Source: an uncultured Candidatus Saccharibacteria bacterium
GTDB lineage: Bacteria; Patescibacteriota; Saccharimonadia; Saccharimonadales; Saccharimonadaceae
NCBI GenBank assembly: GCA_947253945.1
Contig: CAMYAY010000001.1
Coordinates: forward strand, 75,202-139,201
DNA: 64,000 nt
Direction of reading: 5' to 3'
Shown here: positions 8,034-15,948 of the stretch, piece by piece
How positions within the stretch are numbered: position 1 is the first letter of the stretch
How the letters are laid out: the number at the start of each line of letters is the position of its first letter
Program-made: the position numbers and the translations under genes
Notes under the pieces: generated by a model
Told to the model about the DNA's origin: nothing
Databases searched by the model: none
Seen by the model: the letters and a program-made list of their open reading frames with translations, nothing else

Positions 8034-8486
8034 ATGATTTACTTGGGTGCCGACCATCAGGGGTTTTATCTAAAAAACAAAATAGCAGATTATTTAACAA
8101 AGCAAGGTTATCAAATAGCGGATTGCTCAAATCAAAAGTTTGATCCAAATGATGACTTTCCGGAGTTTGCGCATCGTGCGGCGGTTAAGCTAGTTGATGA
8201 GGTTGATGATATCGACCAAGCCATTTTGATTTGTGGTGGCGGTCAGGGAATGGCAATGGCAGCTAATCGTACTAAGGGAGTGCGGGCAATTGTTGCTACC
8301 TCAGTATCTGACGCGCGTTATGGCCGTAATGATAATGATGCTAATTGTATCTGTTTGCCGGCGCGTGTATTAGACAAAGATTATAACGAACCGCTCTGGA
8401 AGGATATTATCGATACCTTCCTCAAGACGCCGTTTGCCGGCGCTGAGCGCTATATTCGTCGTAATAAAGAGCTAGACGAGCTATGA
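8034..8486 (+). CDS. rpiB: RpiB/LacAB-family sugar-phosphate isomerase
   Basis: This 150-residue protein has the RpiB fold signature: the GADHQG start (Asp7-His8), ICGGGQGMAMAANR with the nucleophile Cys67, and the ARYGRND strand. RpiB interconverts ribose 5-phosphate and ribulose 5-phosphate. Two active-site positions differ from the E. coli enzyme. The usual GTGIG loop reads GGGQG, and the HND histidine used for ring opening aligns with Asp100. The substrate may therefore be ribose 5-phosphate or another aldose phosphate. Its stop overlaps the next start by 4 bases and the neighbours are pentose-phosphate genes, which favours the pentose role. Confidence 0.85.
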   Translation: MIYLGADHQGFYLKNKIADYLTKQGYQIADCSNQKFDPNDDFPEFAHRAAVKLVDEVDDIDQAILICGGGQGMAMAANRTKGVRAIVATSVSDARYGRNDNDANCICLPARVLDKDYNEPLWKDIIDTFLKTPFAGAERYIRRNKELDEL

Positions 8487-9139
8487 CCTACATTGTGCCT
8501 ACCATTACTACAGATGACCCTGTGGTGTATCAGCGGCGTATGCAGGAATTTGTGCAGTTTGCGCCGGCAGTCCACATTGATATTACAGACGGTCAGTTTG
8601 CGCCAAGTGATACGGTTAATTTAAATCAGATTTATTGGCGGCAGTTTGAGCCCTTTGATGCTAAAATTGTATTGCATTTGATGATGCACGATCCAGCTAC
8701 TTGGGTGGATCAGATTGTTTCTTTACATCCTGATTTGGTAATTGTTCACACTGAGGCTAGCGCAGCAGTAAAATTACCTAGTTTGGCACAACATTTAGCT
8801 AAGTTTGGTATTGAATTTGGTGTAGCATTATTGCCTGAAACGCAACCGGAGTCGGCAGTGGAATTGATTAAATTGGCGCAGCATGTGTTGATTTTTGGTG
8901 GTCATCTGGGATATCAAGGTGGCACGGCGGATTTAACACAACTTAAAAAAGTTGACTTGGTTCGACAAATTAACCCGCAGGTTCAACTTGAGTGGGATGG
9001 TGGCGCAAACCAAGATAATGTGATTGAGTTGCAGCAGGCGGGAATCTCGTGGATTAATGTTGGCGGGGCGATTAGTCATGCGCCAAATGCTCGCGTTGCT
9101 TACCAAAAGCTGACAGCGCTGGTTGATGAAACGTGTTAA
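8483..9139 (+). CDS. Ribulose-phosphate 3-epimerase-like TIM barrel
   Basis: A divergent member of the Rpe family (218 residues). All four metal/catalytic positions are visible: His31 and Asp33 in HIDITDG, His65 in LHLMMH, and Asp172 in EWDGGAN. The phosphate/flap loop usually read as NPGFGGQ is replaced by FGGHLGYQGG, and overall similarity is low. Rpe converts ribulose 5-phosphate to xylulose 5-phosphate, which fits its position between rpiB and transketolase. The 4-base overlap with rpiB indicates translational coupling. An allulose-6-phosphate epimerase-type activity is an alternative. Confidence 0.75.
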   Translation: MTYIVPTITTDDPVVYQRRMQEFVQFAPAVHIDITDGQFAPSDTVNLNQIYWRQFEPFDAKIVLHLMMHDPATWVDQIVSLHPDLVIVHTEASAAVKLPSLAQHLAKFGIEFGVALLPETQPESAVELIKLAQHVLIFGGHLGYQGGTADLTQLKKVDLVRQINPQVQLEWDGGANQDNVIELQQAGISWINVGGAISHAPNARVAYQKLTALVDETC

Positions 9140-9142
9140 AAT
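9137..9142 (+). promoter_or_regulatory. Extended -10 promoter of the transketolase genes
   Basis: TGT-TAAAAT overlapping the rpe-like stop, 6 bases before the transketolase ATG and with no Shine-Dalgarno. Predicted internal, leaderless promoter. Confidence 0.55.
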
Positions 9143-9148
9143 ATAACC

Positions 9149-9979
9149 ATGAACATTACTGAGTCGGAAGCTGGTATATTGCGTGAACACGCCCGCAATA
9201 TGCGGCGTAATATTATTAAAATGTTAACTGCGGCAGGGTCGGGACACACTGCTGGGTCGCTTGATTTGGCGGATATTTTTGCTAGCTTGTATTTTAAGCT
9301 GATGCATTATAATTTTAGCGATCCGCACGATACTACGCGGGATTTATTAGTGCTGTCGGCTGGCCATACTTGTCCAGTGTTGTATGCCGCTCTAGCAGAG
9401 GGTGGTGCTATCAAGCCGGATGAGCTAATGAGTTTGCGAAAATTTGGTTCACGCTTGCAAGGCCATCCGGAACGAACTGCTTTGCCGTATCTTGAGACTA
9501 CATCTGGACCGTTAGGTTCAGGCGTGTCGCAGGCAGCGGGCATGGCTTATAGTATTAAATATCTTGACCAAACTAAGCGCCGAGTTTATTGCGTGACGGG
9601 TGACGGTGAATTGGATGAAGGCAATGTTTGGGAAGCCGCTATGTTTGCTGGTAAGTCTCATCTAAATAATTTGGTGGTATTTGTTGACCGTAATACCATC
9701 CAATTATCTGGCAAGACTGAGGATATCATGCCGCTAGAGCCTTTAGCCGACAAATGGCGTAGCTTTGGCTGGCTGGTAAAAGTGGTAAATGGTAATGACG
9801 TGACTGAAATATGCAACACTGTGCTGAATTTACCGGAAGATAATAATCAACCAGTAGCAATTATTGCTAATACAGTGCCAGCGAAGGGTGTGAGCTTTAT
9901 GGAAAATGACTATCATTGGCATGGTAAGGTGCCAAATGCGGAACAGGCGCAACAGGCTTTGGAGGAATTAAATGTATAA
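9149..9979 (+). CDS. Transketolase, N-terminal (thiamine diphosphate-binding) subunit
   Basis: At 276 residues this is the N-terminal half of a split transketolase. The ThDP-Mg motif GDGELDEGNVWEAAMFA with downstream Asn is clear, as are the GSGHTAGSLD substrate-loop region and the LQGHPE segment. With the next gene it should form the enzyme that moves two-carbon units between sugar phosphates. Split transketolases are well known in archaea and several bacterial groups, so this is not a frameshift. The second gene starts 8 bases before this one ends and has its own AGGAGG site. Gene names vary (tktA/tktN), so none is given. Confidence 0.93.
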   Translation: MNITESEAGILREHARNMRRNIIKMLTAAGSGHTAGSLDLADIFASLYFKLMHYNFSDPHDTTRDLLVLSAGHTCPVLYAALAEGGAIKPDELMSLRKFGSRLQGHPERTALPYLETTSGPLGSGVSQAAGMAYSIKYLDQTKRRVYCVTGDGELDEGNVWEAAMFAGKSHLNNLVVFVDRNTIQLSGKTEDIMPLEPLADKWRSFGWLVKVVNGNDVTEICNTVLNLPEDNNQPVAIIANTVPAKGVSFMENDYHWHGKVPNAEQAQQALEELNV

Positions 9980-10952
9980 GTTGGACGAACAATTAATTAA
10001 GGGCAACCCAGTGAAGCAGTCGGTGCGTAAGGCGCTTGGTCATGCTCTTGCAGAATTAGGTGCGCAACATCAAGACGTTGTGGCGGTGACCGCTGATCTA
10101 GCGAGTTCAGTGGGGCTAGCGGAGTTTAAAGAGCGCCACGGTGCTCGGTTTATTGAAACTGGAATTGCTGAGCAAAATTTAGTGACACTAGCAAGTGGTT
10201 TGGCTCACGAGGGTAAGGCCGTTTATCTTGCGGCGTATGCAGCTTTTAGTCCGGGGCGTAACTGGGAACAAATTCGGACGACGATTTGTCTCAATGACCA
10301 GCCAGTAAAAGTGATTGGTAGTCATACGGGTTTAAATGTCGGCCCCGACGGCGCAACACATCAAATGCTTGAGGATATTGCGTTAATGCGTGTACTGCCA
10401 AACATGACTGTGCTGGCGCCGGGTGATGCCAATGAAGCGGCGCAAATGGTGCAGGCGGTTTATGATTACCCACATCCGGTGTATATTCGCGTGCCACGCT
10501 CTGACCAAGTGGTATTTTCGACGCCCGATGACAACTTTAAGATAGGTAAAGCTTATGTAGTACGACAGGACGACGAGGCGACCATTACTCTACTCTCGAC
10601 CGGCACTATGACTGGTACGGCATTGCTTGTAGCGCAGGCGCTAGCGGAGCGGGGAATTGGCGCTTCGGTAGTGCATGTGCCGACAATTAAGCCACTCGAC
10701 CGTGAGACTATTTTGCGCGAGGTGGGTAAAAATTCCGTCGCCGTTACTCTCGAGGAGCATCAAGTGGCTGGTGGATTTGGTTCAGCAATTGCGGAATTGT
10801 TGCTGGAATCTGGCGTAGTGCCACAGGTCTTTAAGCGAATTGGCGTAAATGACCAGTTTGGCCAATCTGGTACGGCGGATGAATTACTGGCGCATTATGG
10901 TTTGGATGTAGCTGGTGTGCTACGTCAAATTACGCAATTAATTGGTGAGTAG
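9972..10952 (+). CDS. Transketolase, C-terminal (pyrimidine-binding) subunit
   Basis: The 326-residue partner contains the central pyrimidine-binding domain (conserved FIETGIAEQN with the catalytic glutamate, SHTGLNVGPDGATHQ, and YIRVPRSD) and the C-terminal transketolase domain (about residues 200-320, with VTLEEHQVAGGFGSAIAE). It overlaps the N-terminal half by 8 bases, so the two are translationally coupled and expected in equal amounts. The DXS family shares this layout, but the short length and the neighbouring pentose-phosphate genes favour transketolase. Confidence 0.93.
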   Translation: MYKLDEQLIKGNPVKQSVRKALGHALAELGAQHQDVVAVTADLASSVGLAEFKERHGARFIETGIAEQNLVTLASGLAHEGKAVYLAAYAAFSPGRNWEQIRTTICLNDQPVKVIGSHTGLNVGPDGATHQMLEDIALMRVLPNMTVLAPGDANEAAQMVQAVYDYPHPVYIRVPRSDQVVFSTPDDNFKIGKAYVVRQDDEATITLLSTGTMTGTALLVAQALAERGIGASVVHVPTIKPLDRETILREVGKNSVAVTLEEHQVAGGFGSAIAELLLESGVVPQVFKRIGVNDQFGQSGTADELLAHYGLDVAGVLRQITQLIGE

Positions 10953-10955
10953 TGC

Positions 10956-10961
10956 TATAAT
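10956..10961 (+). promoter_or_regulatory. Extended -10 promoter of the aldolase-pfkB pair
   Basis: TGC-TATAAT just after the transketolase stop. The start codon is about 45 bases downstream behind an AGAGGG site, so this transcript has a leader. Confidence 0.65.
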
Positions 10962-11005
10962 AGTATACATAAGCATAAATTAGTAATAATATTTAGAGGG
11001 TGGCA

Positions 11006-11911
11006 ATGAATATCAGAGAAATTAGAAAACATACAACAGCAGCGCGCGATTTAATGCAGCGCGCACGGAGTGAGCATTTTGCAGTAGGAGCATTTAATGT
11101 TGACGATCAGGCAACTTTAATTGCTATTTGTCAGACGGCACAGAAGCACCAGTCGCCAGTATTAGTGGAGGCTAGCCATGGCGAAGTTACTGCGATTGGT
11201 TGTCAAAATTTGCGCGATATGGTGAACAATTATCGTCGTGAATATGGTATCGAAATGTATCTTAACCTTGACCATGCGCCAACCATTGAATCTTGTAAAG
11301 AGGCGATTGATTGTGGCTTTGAGTTTATTCATATTGATGTGTCGCAAGCAAATCACGATGCTACAGATGAAGAGATTATTGCTGCTACGCGCAAAGTGGT
11401 GGAATATGCGAAGTTTACCGGTGCGTTGGTTGAGTCGGAGCCGCATTATTTCGGTGGGTCATCTAACTATCATAATGAGGCAATTGACTATGAGGTTGTA
11501 AAGCAGACGTTCTCGACGCCAGAAGGCGCTAAAGCCTTTGTTGACGCGACAGGTATCGACACTTTTGCTGCTGCTATTGGTAATTTGCATGGTAAATATC
11601 CAGTGCCGAAGATTCTCGATATCGAATTGCTTTCACGAATTCGTGCAGCGATTGACTGTAATATTTCATTGCATGGTGGTTCGGGCACGCCACTTCACTT
11701 CTTCCGTGAAGCAGCCGTGGTGGGCGCTAGTAAGGTTAATATCAATAGTGATATGCGTTATGCTTATCGCAAGACCCTTGAGCAAGTATTAAAGGACAAC
11801 CCTGACCAATACGCGATTGTAAAGTTGATGCCAGCAGTGCGCGAAGCGGTGGCGGCAGTGGTTGAGAGTAAGATGCAAGTCTTCGGCTCGGCCGGAAAGG
11901 CACGCCCCTAG
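11006..11911 (+). CDS. fba: Class II fructose-bisphosphate aldolase
   Basis: Zinc-dependent aldolase motifs are all visible: LNLDHAPT (catalytic Asp and a zinc His), VESEPHYFGG, GNLHGKYP (zinc His) and SLHGGSG (zinc His), then NINSDMR for phosphate binding. It cleaves fructose 1,6-bisphosphate to two triose phosphates, or a related ketose bisphosphate. I prefer ATG 11006 over the in-frame GTG at 11000, because the GTG lies on the AGAGGG ribosome binding site. The PfkB-type kinase begins on the last base of this gene's stop codon, so kinase and aldolase are made together. Confidence 0.92.
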   Translation: MNIREIRKHTTAARDLMQRARSEHFAVGAFNVDDQATLIAICQTAQKHQSPVLVEASHGEVTAIGCQNLRDMVNNYRREYGIEMYLNLDHAPTIESCKEAIDCGFEFIHIDVSQANHDATDEEIIAATRKVVEYAKFTGALVESEPHYFGGSSNYHNEAIDYEVVKQTFSTPEGAKAFVDATGIDTFAAAIGNLHGKYPVPKILDIELLSRIRAAIDCNISLHGGSGTPLHFFREAAVVGASKVNINSDMRYAYRKTLEQVLKDNPDQYAIVKLMPAVREAVAAVVESKMQVFGSAGKARP

Positions 11912-12894
11912 TGAATAGCGCTCCGCTGAGCTTCTTGTGTGTTGGCTCTGCAACGCAGGATGTTTATTTAAGTAATGTCGACCACTTAAACCCAGTGTGC
12001 GTTAACCCAGAGGAGTGCTTTTATAATGTTCGACTGGGTGACAAGATTTATGTAAATCATGTTGATTATCAGACTGGTGGTGGTGCTTCGAATGCTGCCA
12101 CGACATTTGCGCGTGGTGGTCAGCTAGTGACATTCATGGGCAAAATTGGCCATGATCCGGCTGGCGCGGCAGTGTTGCAGTCGTTTGCTACCGAAGGCAT
12201 TGATTATGCGGCAATGGCATATTCAGACGACCATAATACTGATTACTCTACGCTATTGTTGGCGCCGAATGGCGAGCGAACCATCTTGACTTATCGGGGC
12301 TGTGGTATGTATTTTACGTCAGAGGACTTTGATTTTACAAAGCTGAATCGGCAGATTGATTGGATTTATCTTACTTCTCTGGTAGGCAATTTTACGATTT
12401 ATGATAAGGTGATGCAATACGCTAGAGCTAATCATTGCAAAATTGCTTTTAATCCAGGTGGGCGTGAGCTGGAACACCCAGACCAGCTAAAGGCACTACT
12501 GCCGAATGTGGAAATTTTGTCGGTAAATAAGCAAGAGGCGCAGCAAATTGTATCGGGTGATACACTAGAAGATTTGGCGCGTGAATTACGTAAGCTCTGT
12601 CCAGTGGTAATTATTACGGACGGCGCCAATGGCGCTTTGGTAGTTGACCGTGAACGTGCTTTGCGAGCCGGCTTGTACAAGGGCGAGGAAATGTCAGTTG
12701 ACCGTACTGGGGCGGGTGATGCTTTTTGCTCCGGTTTTACCTTGCGCTATGCTTTGGGGGATAAGCTAGAAGACGTGATTTTATTTGCGGCGGCTAACTC
12801 GTCGAGTGTAATTCAACATGTTGGTGCTAAGCCAGGAATTTTACGTGGCCGGCCCGAGCTCGAACCACTAGTGACTAAGTCTGTTACTCTGTAA
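11911..12894 (+). CDS. PfkB-family carbohydrate kinase
   Basis: This 327-residue ribokinase-fold kinase has both family signatures: GGGASNAATTFARGG (around residue 56) and DRTGAGDAFCSGF, with the catalytic base near Asp270. PfkB kinases phosphorylate sugars, sugar phosphates or nucleosides. The start GTG overlaps the aldolase stop by one base. That tight coupling to a class II aldolase suggests the product may be fructose (or tagatose) bisphosphate, so it could stand in for phosphofructokinase. This is inferred from context. Sequence alone does not separate it from ribokinase or adenosine kinase relatives. Confidence 0.87.
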   Translation: MNSAPLSFLCVGSATQDVYLSNVDHLNPVCVNPEECFYNVRLGDKIYVNHVDYQTGGGASNAATTFARGGQLVTFMGKIGHDPAGAAVLQSFATEGIDYAAMAYSDDHNTDYSTLLLAPNGERTILTYRGCGMYFTSEDFDFTKLNRQIDWIYLTSLVGNFTIYDKVMQYARANHCKIAFNPGGRELEHPDQLKALLPNVEILSVNKQEAQQIVSGDTLEDLARELRKLCPVVIITDGANGALVVDRERALRAGLYKGEEMSVDRTGAGDAFCSGFTLRYALGDKLEDVILFAAANSSSVIQHVGAKPGILRGRPELEPLVTKSVTL

Positions 12895-12912
12895 AATTTT
12901 ACTAAAACATAG

Positions 12913-12918
12913 TATAAT
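12913..12918 (+). promoter_or_regulatory. Probable -10 of uvrB
   Basis: TATAAT 26 bases before the uvrB ATG. There is no TGN, only a weak -35, and the start codon lacks a clear Shine-Dalgarno. Confidence 0.5.
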
Positions 12919-12944
12919 TAGGCAATAAGTCAAGAGATTATGCT

Positions 12945-14918
12945 ATGAAGCCTGCTGAATTTAAATTATGTGCGCCGTATCAGCCCATGGGTGACCAGCC
13001 AGGGGCGATTGCTGCGTTGATGGATGGTTTGCAGCGTGGTGAACGCTGCCAAGTTTTGCTTGGTGCTACTGGTACGGGTAAGACTTTTACGATGGCCAAT
13101 ATCATTAATCAGATGAAGCGCCCGACGTTAGTTTTGGCGCATAACAAAACATTGGCGGCGCAATTGTTTGCCGAATTTCAGCAATTCTTTCCAGATAACG
13201 CGGTACATTACTTTGTGTCGTACTTCGACTATTATCAGCCGGAGGCGTATATCGCTAGCTCTGACACTTATATCGAGAAGGATTCGCGTATTAACGAGGA
13301 AATTGAGCGTCTGCGCCATGCTGCCACTAGCGCATTACTAACACGGCGGGACGTGATTATTGTGGCATCGGTGAGTTGTATTTACGGTATCGGTTCACCG
13401 GCTGATTATATGGATATGTCGGTGCATCTCATCAAGGGTAAATCGTATCAGCAAGCCAAGTTGTTGCGCCATTTTAACGATATTCAGTATCGGCGGAATG
13501 ACCTTGATTTTGCGCGCGGAACATTTCGTGTACGTGGCGATACGGTAGATATTTATCCGTCAGGACGTGAGACGGCTTATCGTATTGAGTTCTTTGGTGA
13601 CGAAGTTGAACGATTGTTAGAAGTCGACCCATTGACGGGCGAAATACTGGGCTATCCGGAGGAGGTGCGAATCTTTCCAAATAGTCATTATGCTACACCA
13701 GAGGAGAAGCTAAAAAAGACCATCGAGCAGATTAAATCTGAGTATGAGCAGCGTGTGAAGTATTTTGAGCAGAATGGTAAATTACTTGAGGCACAGCGTT
13801 TGACGCAGCGTATTAAATACGATGTTGAGATGCTAGAACAGACGGGCTTTGTGAAGGGGATTGAGAACTATTCACGTTATTTGACGGGCCGGAACGAAGG
13901 CGAGCAGCCAACCACACTGCTCGATTATTTTCCAGATGATTATTTAATGCTAATTGATGAGTCGCATATGACATTACCTCAGGTGCGTGGCATGTATCAT
14001 GGTGACCGGGCGCGCAAGGAGACTCTGGTAGAGTACGGTTTTCGTTTACCGAGCGCGTTAGATAACCGCCCACTAACATTTAGCGAGTTCGAGCAGCATA
14101 TTAATCAGCTAATTTGCGTGAGTGCTACACCGGGCGATTATGAATTGGCACATTCGCCGCAGCCAGTGGAACAGGTGATTCGTCCGACGGGTCTGCTAGA
14201 CCCAGAAATCGAAGTGCGACCAAGTGAACATCAGGTTGATGACATTATGGCGGAGATTCGTGAGCGGATAAAGAAAAATCAGCGCGTGCTAGTGACGACA
14301 CTTACGAAGCGGATGGCAGAAGATTTAACGGAGTTTTTGATCGAGGCCGGCATTAAGACGGCTTATATTCACAGCGATATTACCACTTTAGACCGCAGTG
14401 ACATCTTGAAAGATTTACGTCTTGGTAAATATGATGTGTTGGTCGGTATTAATTTGTTACGTGAAGGGCTAGATTTACCAGAAGTGTCGCTGGTTTGCAT
14501 CGTTGATGCCGATAAGGAAGGGTTCTTGCGTTCGACTCCGGCATTGATTCAGACGATTGGCCGCGCGGCGCGCCATGTTGAGGGGCGAGTGATTATGTAT
14601 GGCGACCACGTGACGGATTCGATGAAAGAAGCGATAGAAGAGACGAATCGTCGCCGTGCGTTACAACAACATTACAATGAGGTGCACCATATTACGCCGC
14701 ATTCAGTAGCAAAGGAAGTTGGCGAAGGGCTGCGTGCTATTATTCCTGGCAAGGAGGATACTAAGCCAAAATTAAACCTAAATCGCATTCCACCAGAGGA
14801 ATACAGCGCGTTAGTAAATGACTTGACGGCGCAGATGGAGCTGGCGGCGGCTAACTTGGAATTTGAGAAGGCAGCAGATTTACGCGATACTATTGCGCAA
14901 ATTAAACAAAAAATGTAA
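12945..14918 (+). CDS. uvrB: UvrABC excision repair helicase subunit B
   Basis: A 657-residue protein with complete UvrB architecture. The Walker A GATGTGKT is at residues 40-47, followed by the beta-hairpin region YFVSYFDYYQPEAYI, DESHMTLPQ in motif II, the helicase motifs GINLLREGLDLPEVSLV and QTIGRAARH, and a C-terminal UVR domain (about 622-656, EFEKAADLRD) that contacts UvrC. It takes damaged DNA from UvrA and positions UvrC for incision. Length is normal. The start is poorly served by any ribosome binding site, but homology begins within a few residues of it. Confidence 0.97.
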   Translation: MKPAEFKLCAPYQPMGDQPGAIAALMDGLQRGERCQVLLGATGTGKTFTMANIINQMKRPTLVLAHNKTLAAQLFAEFQQFFPDNAVHYFVSYFDYYQPEAYIASSDTYIEKDSRINEEIERLRHAATSALLTRRDVIIVASVSCIYGIGSPADYMDMSVHLIKGKSYQQAKLLRHFNDIQYRRNDLDFARGTFRVRGDTVDIYPSGRETAYRIEFFGDEVERLLEVDPLTGEILGYPEEVRIFPNSHYATPEEKLKKTIEQIKSEYEQRVKYFEQNGKLLEAQRLTQRIKYDVEMLEQTGFVKGIENYSRYLTGRNEGEQPTTLLDYFPDDYLMLIDESHMTLPQVRGMYHGDRARKETLVEYGFRLPSALDNRPLTFSEFEQHINQLICVSATPGDYELAHSPQPVEQVIRPTGLLDPEIEVRPSEHQVDDIMAEIRERIKKNQRVLVTTLTKRMAEDLTEFLIEAGIKTAYIHSDITTLDRSDILKDLRLGKYDVLVGINLLREGLDLPEVSLVCIVDADKEGFLRSTPALIQTIGRAARHVEGRVIMYGDHVTDSMKEAIEETNRRRALQQHYNEVHHITPHSVAKEVGEGLRAIIPGKEDTKPKLNLNRIPPEEYSALVNDLTAQMELAAANLEFEKAADLRDTIAQIKQKM

Positions 14919-14947
14919 GATATAAACATAAACGAGGAGGAATAAAC

Positions 14948-15604
14948 GTGAAAGAAGAAATGGGTCTAGCTAAAAAGGCATCAATGCGTACGGTGTACAC
15001 TGCGATGATGATTGCTATTTTACTAGGTATGACTGCTGGTGCGATGGCGCTAGTTGGGGCAATTGTTTATATGTGCGGTGTGTCGTATGATACTAACGGC
15101 ATTTTGTCGCTAATTGCGCCTACTTTATCCTATGCTGGCGTGATGGCGGCAGCTTGTGCAGGAGTAGTGTTTTTCTGTAAGGGCCTACTAGCTAAGAACA
15201 AAAAAGATGCGGTTGACGACGATGCGCGTAAGAGCGTAGCTGGGTCAGTGAGCGCAGCTGCTTGGATTGTTGTAGTGATCGCTGTAGTTACTGCAGTATC
15301 TGGTATTTTGCAACTACTTTTGACTGCTGGTGGTTCTGGCGACTGGAAGTACTTGATGTTCGGTAACGTCTTCCCAGCATTAGCTGGTGCTGCTGGTGCT
15401 ATCGGTGCAGTAGTTATGTTTAGCAAGATGAAGGCGAAGAGTTTAACTAATTCAAATGCGGCAATTGTGGCCGCAGCGTTAGCTGGCATTGCTTTGTTGA
15501 TGGTGATTGTAGCTATTGTAGTAAAAACTCACGAGAATACAGTTTATAGTTCTAGTTCTCAACAGAATGAGGCGAAGGCAATTAAGTATCTATTACAACA
15601 CTAA
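14948..15604 (+). CDS. Polytopic membrane protein, unknown function
   Basis: A 218-residue Ala/Val/Gly-rich protein with about five or six membrane segments (near 18-42, 52-77, 97-122, 133-158, 166-190) and a short Ser/Gln-rich tail. I recognise no family. The start is GTG behind a GAGGAGG site. It follows uvrB after 29 bases and ends at a strong terminator, so it is probably the last gene of the uvrB unit. Nothing in the loops suggests a catalytic motif. Confidence 0.75.
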   Translation: MKEEMGLAKKASMRTVYTAMMIAILLGMTAGAMALVGAIVYMCGVSYDTNGILSLIAPTLSYAGVMAAACAGVVFFCKGLLAKNKKDAVDDDARKSVAGSVSAAAWIVVVIAVVTAVSGILQLLLTAGGSGDWKYLMFGNVFPALAGAAGAIGAVVMFSKMKAKSLTNSNAAIVAAALAGIALLMVIVAIVVKTHENTVYSSSSQQNEAKAIKYLLQH

Positions 15605-15612
15605 AGCTTAAC

Positions 15613-15639
15613 AAAATCCCCGCAAAAGCGGGGATTTTT
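15613..15639 (+). terminator. Intrinsic terminator before gatC
   Basis: An 11-bp stem (15613-15623 with 15628-15638) with an AAAA loop and T tail. The T tail abuts the gatC extended -10. Confidence 0.9.
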
Positions 15640-15641
15640 GC

Positions 15642-15647
15642 TATAAT
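15642..15647 (+). promoter_or_regulatory. Extended -10 promoter of the gatCAB operon
   Basis: TGC-TATAAT, 8 bases before the gatC ATG, with no separate Shine-Dalgarno. The -35 position falls in the upstream terminator. Confidence 0.65.
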
Positions 15648-15655
15648 GATAGGTA

Positions 15656-15940
15656 ATGAGTGTAAGTAAAGATGATGTGCGCCATCTCGCGACGCTGAGT
15701 CAGATCGATGTATCGGACGAACAGGCTGAGGCTCTCACAACCCAGCTTGATAATATTGTGAAATATATTAACATGCTCGATGAACTTGATACTGATGGTG
15801 TTGAGCCAACATTTCAAGTTACGGGGCTGCAAAATGTGATGCGTGACGATGTAATAGAAGAACAGTTGCCACGCGAGACTTTGCTAGCATTGGCTCCTGA
15901 CCAAGAGGCAGGGCAAGTTAAAGTGCCAAAGGTGTTATAG
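15656..15940 (+). CDS. gatC: Asp/Glu-tRNA amidotransferase subunit C
   Basis: At 94 residues this is a normal GatC. It has the helical start DDVRHLATLSQID, the LDNIVKYINMLDELDTDGVEPTF core and a C-terminal DQEAGQVKVPKVL tail that wraps GatA and GatB. GatCAB converts misacylated Glu-tRNA-Gln (and Asp-tRNA-Asn) to the amidated forms. It is the first gene of the gatC-gatA-orf-gatB operon and is predicted to be translated from a leaderless or near-leaderless mRNA. Confidence 0.95.
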   Translation: MSVSKDDVRHLATLSQIDVSDEQAEALTTQLDNIVKYINMLDELDTDGVEPTFQVTGLQNVMRDDVIEEQLPRETLLALAPDQEAGQVKVPKVL

Positions 15941-15948
15941 GAGGTAAT

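Noticed and set aside
9149..10952. Transketolase in two frames could be a frameshifted single gene
   Set aside because: The second half has its own AGGAGG site and ATG and the halves end at natural domain borders; split transketolases are well known.
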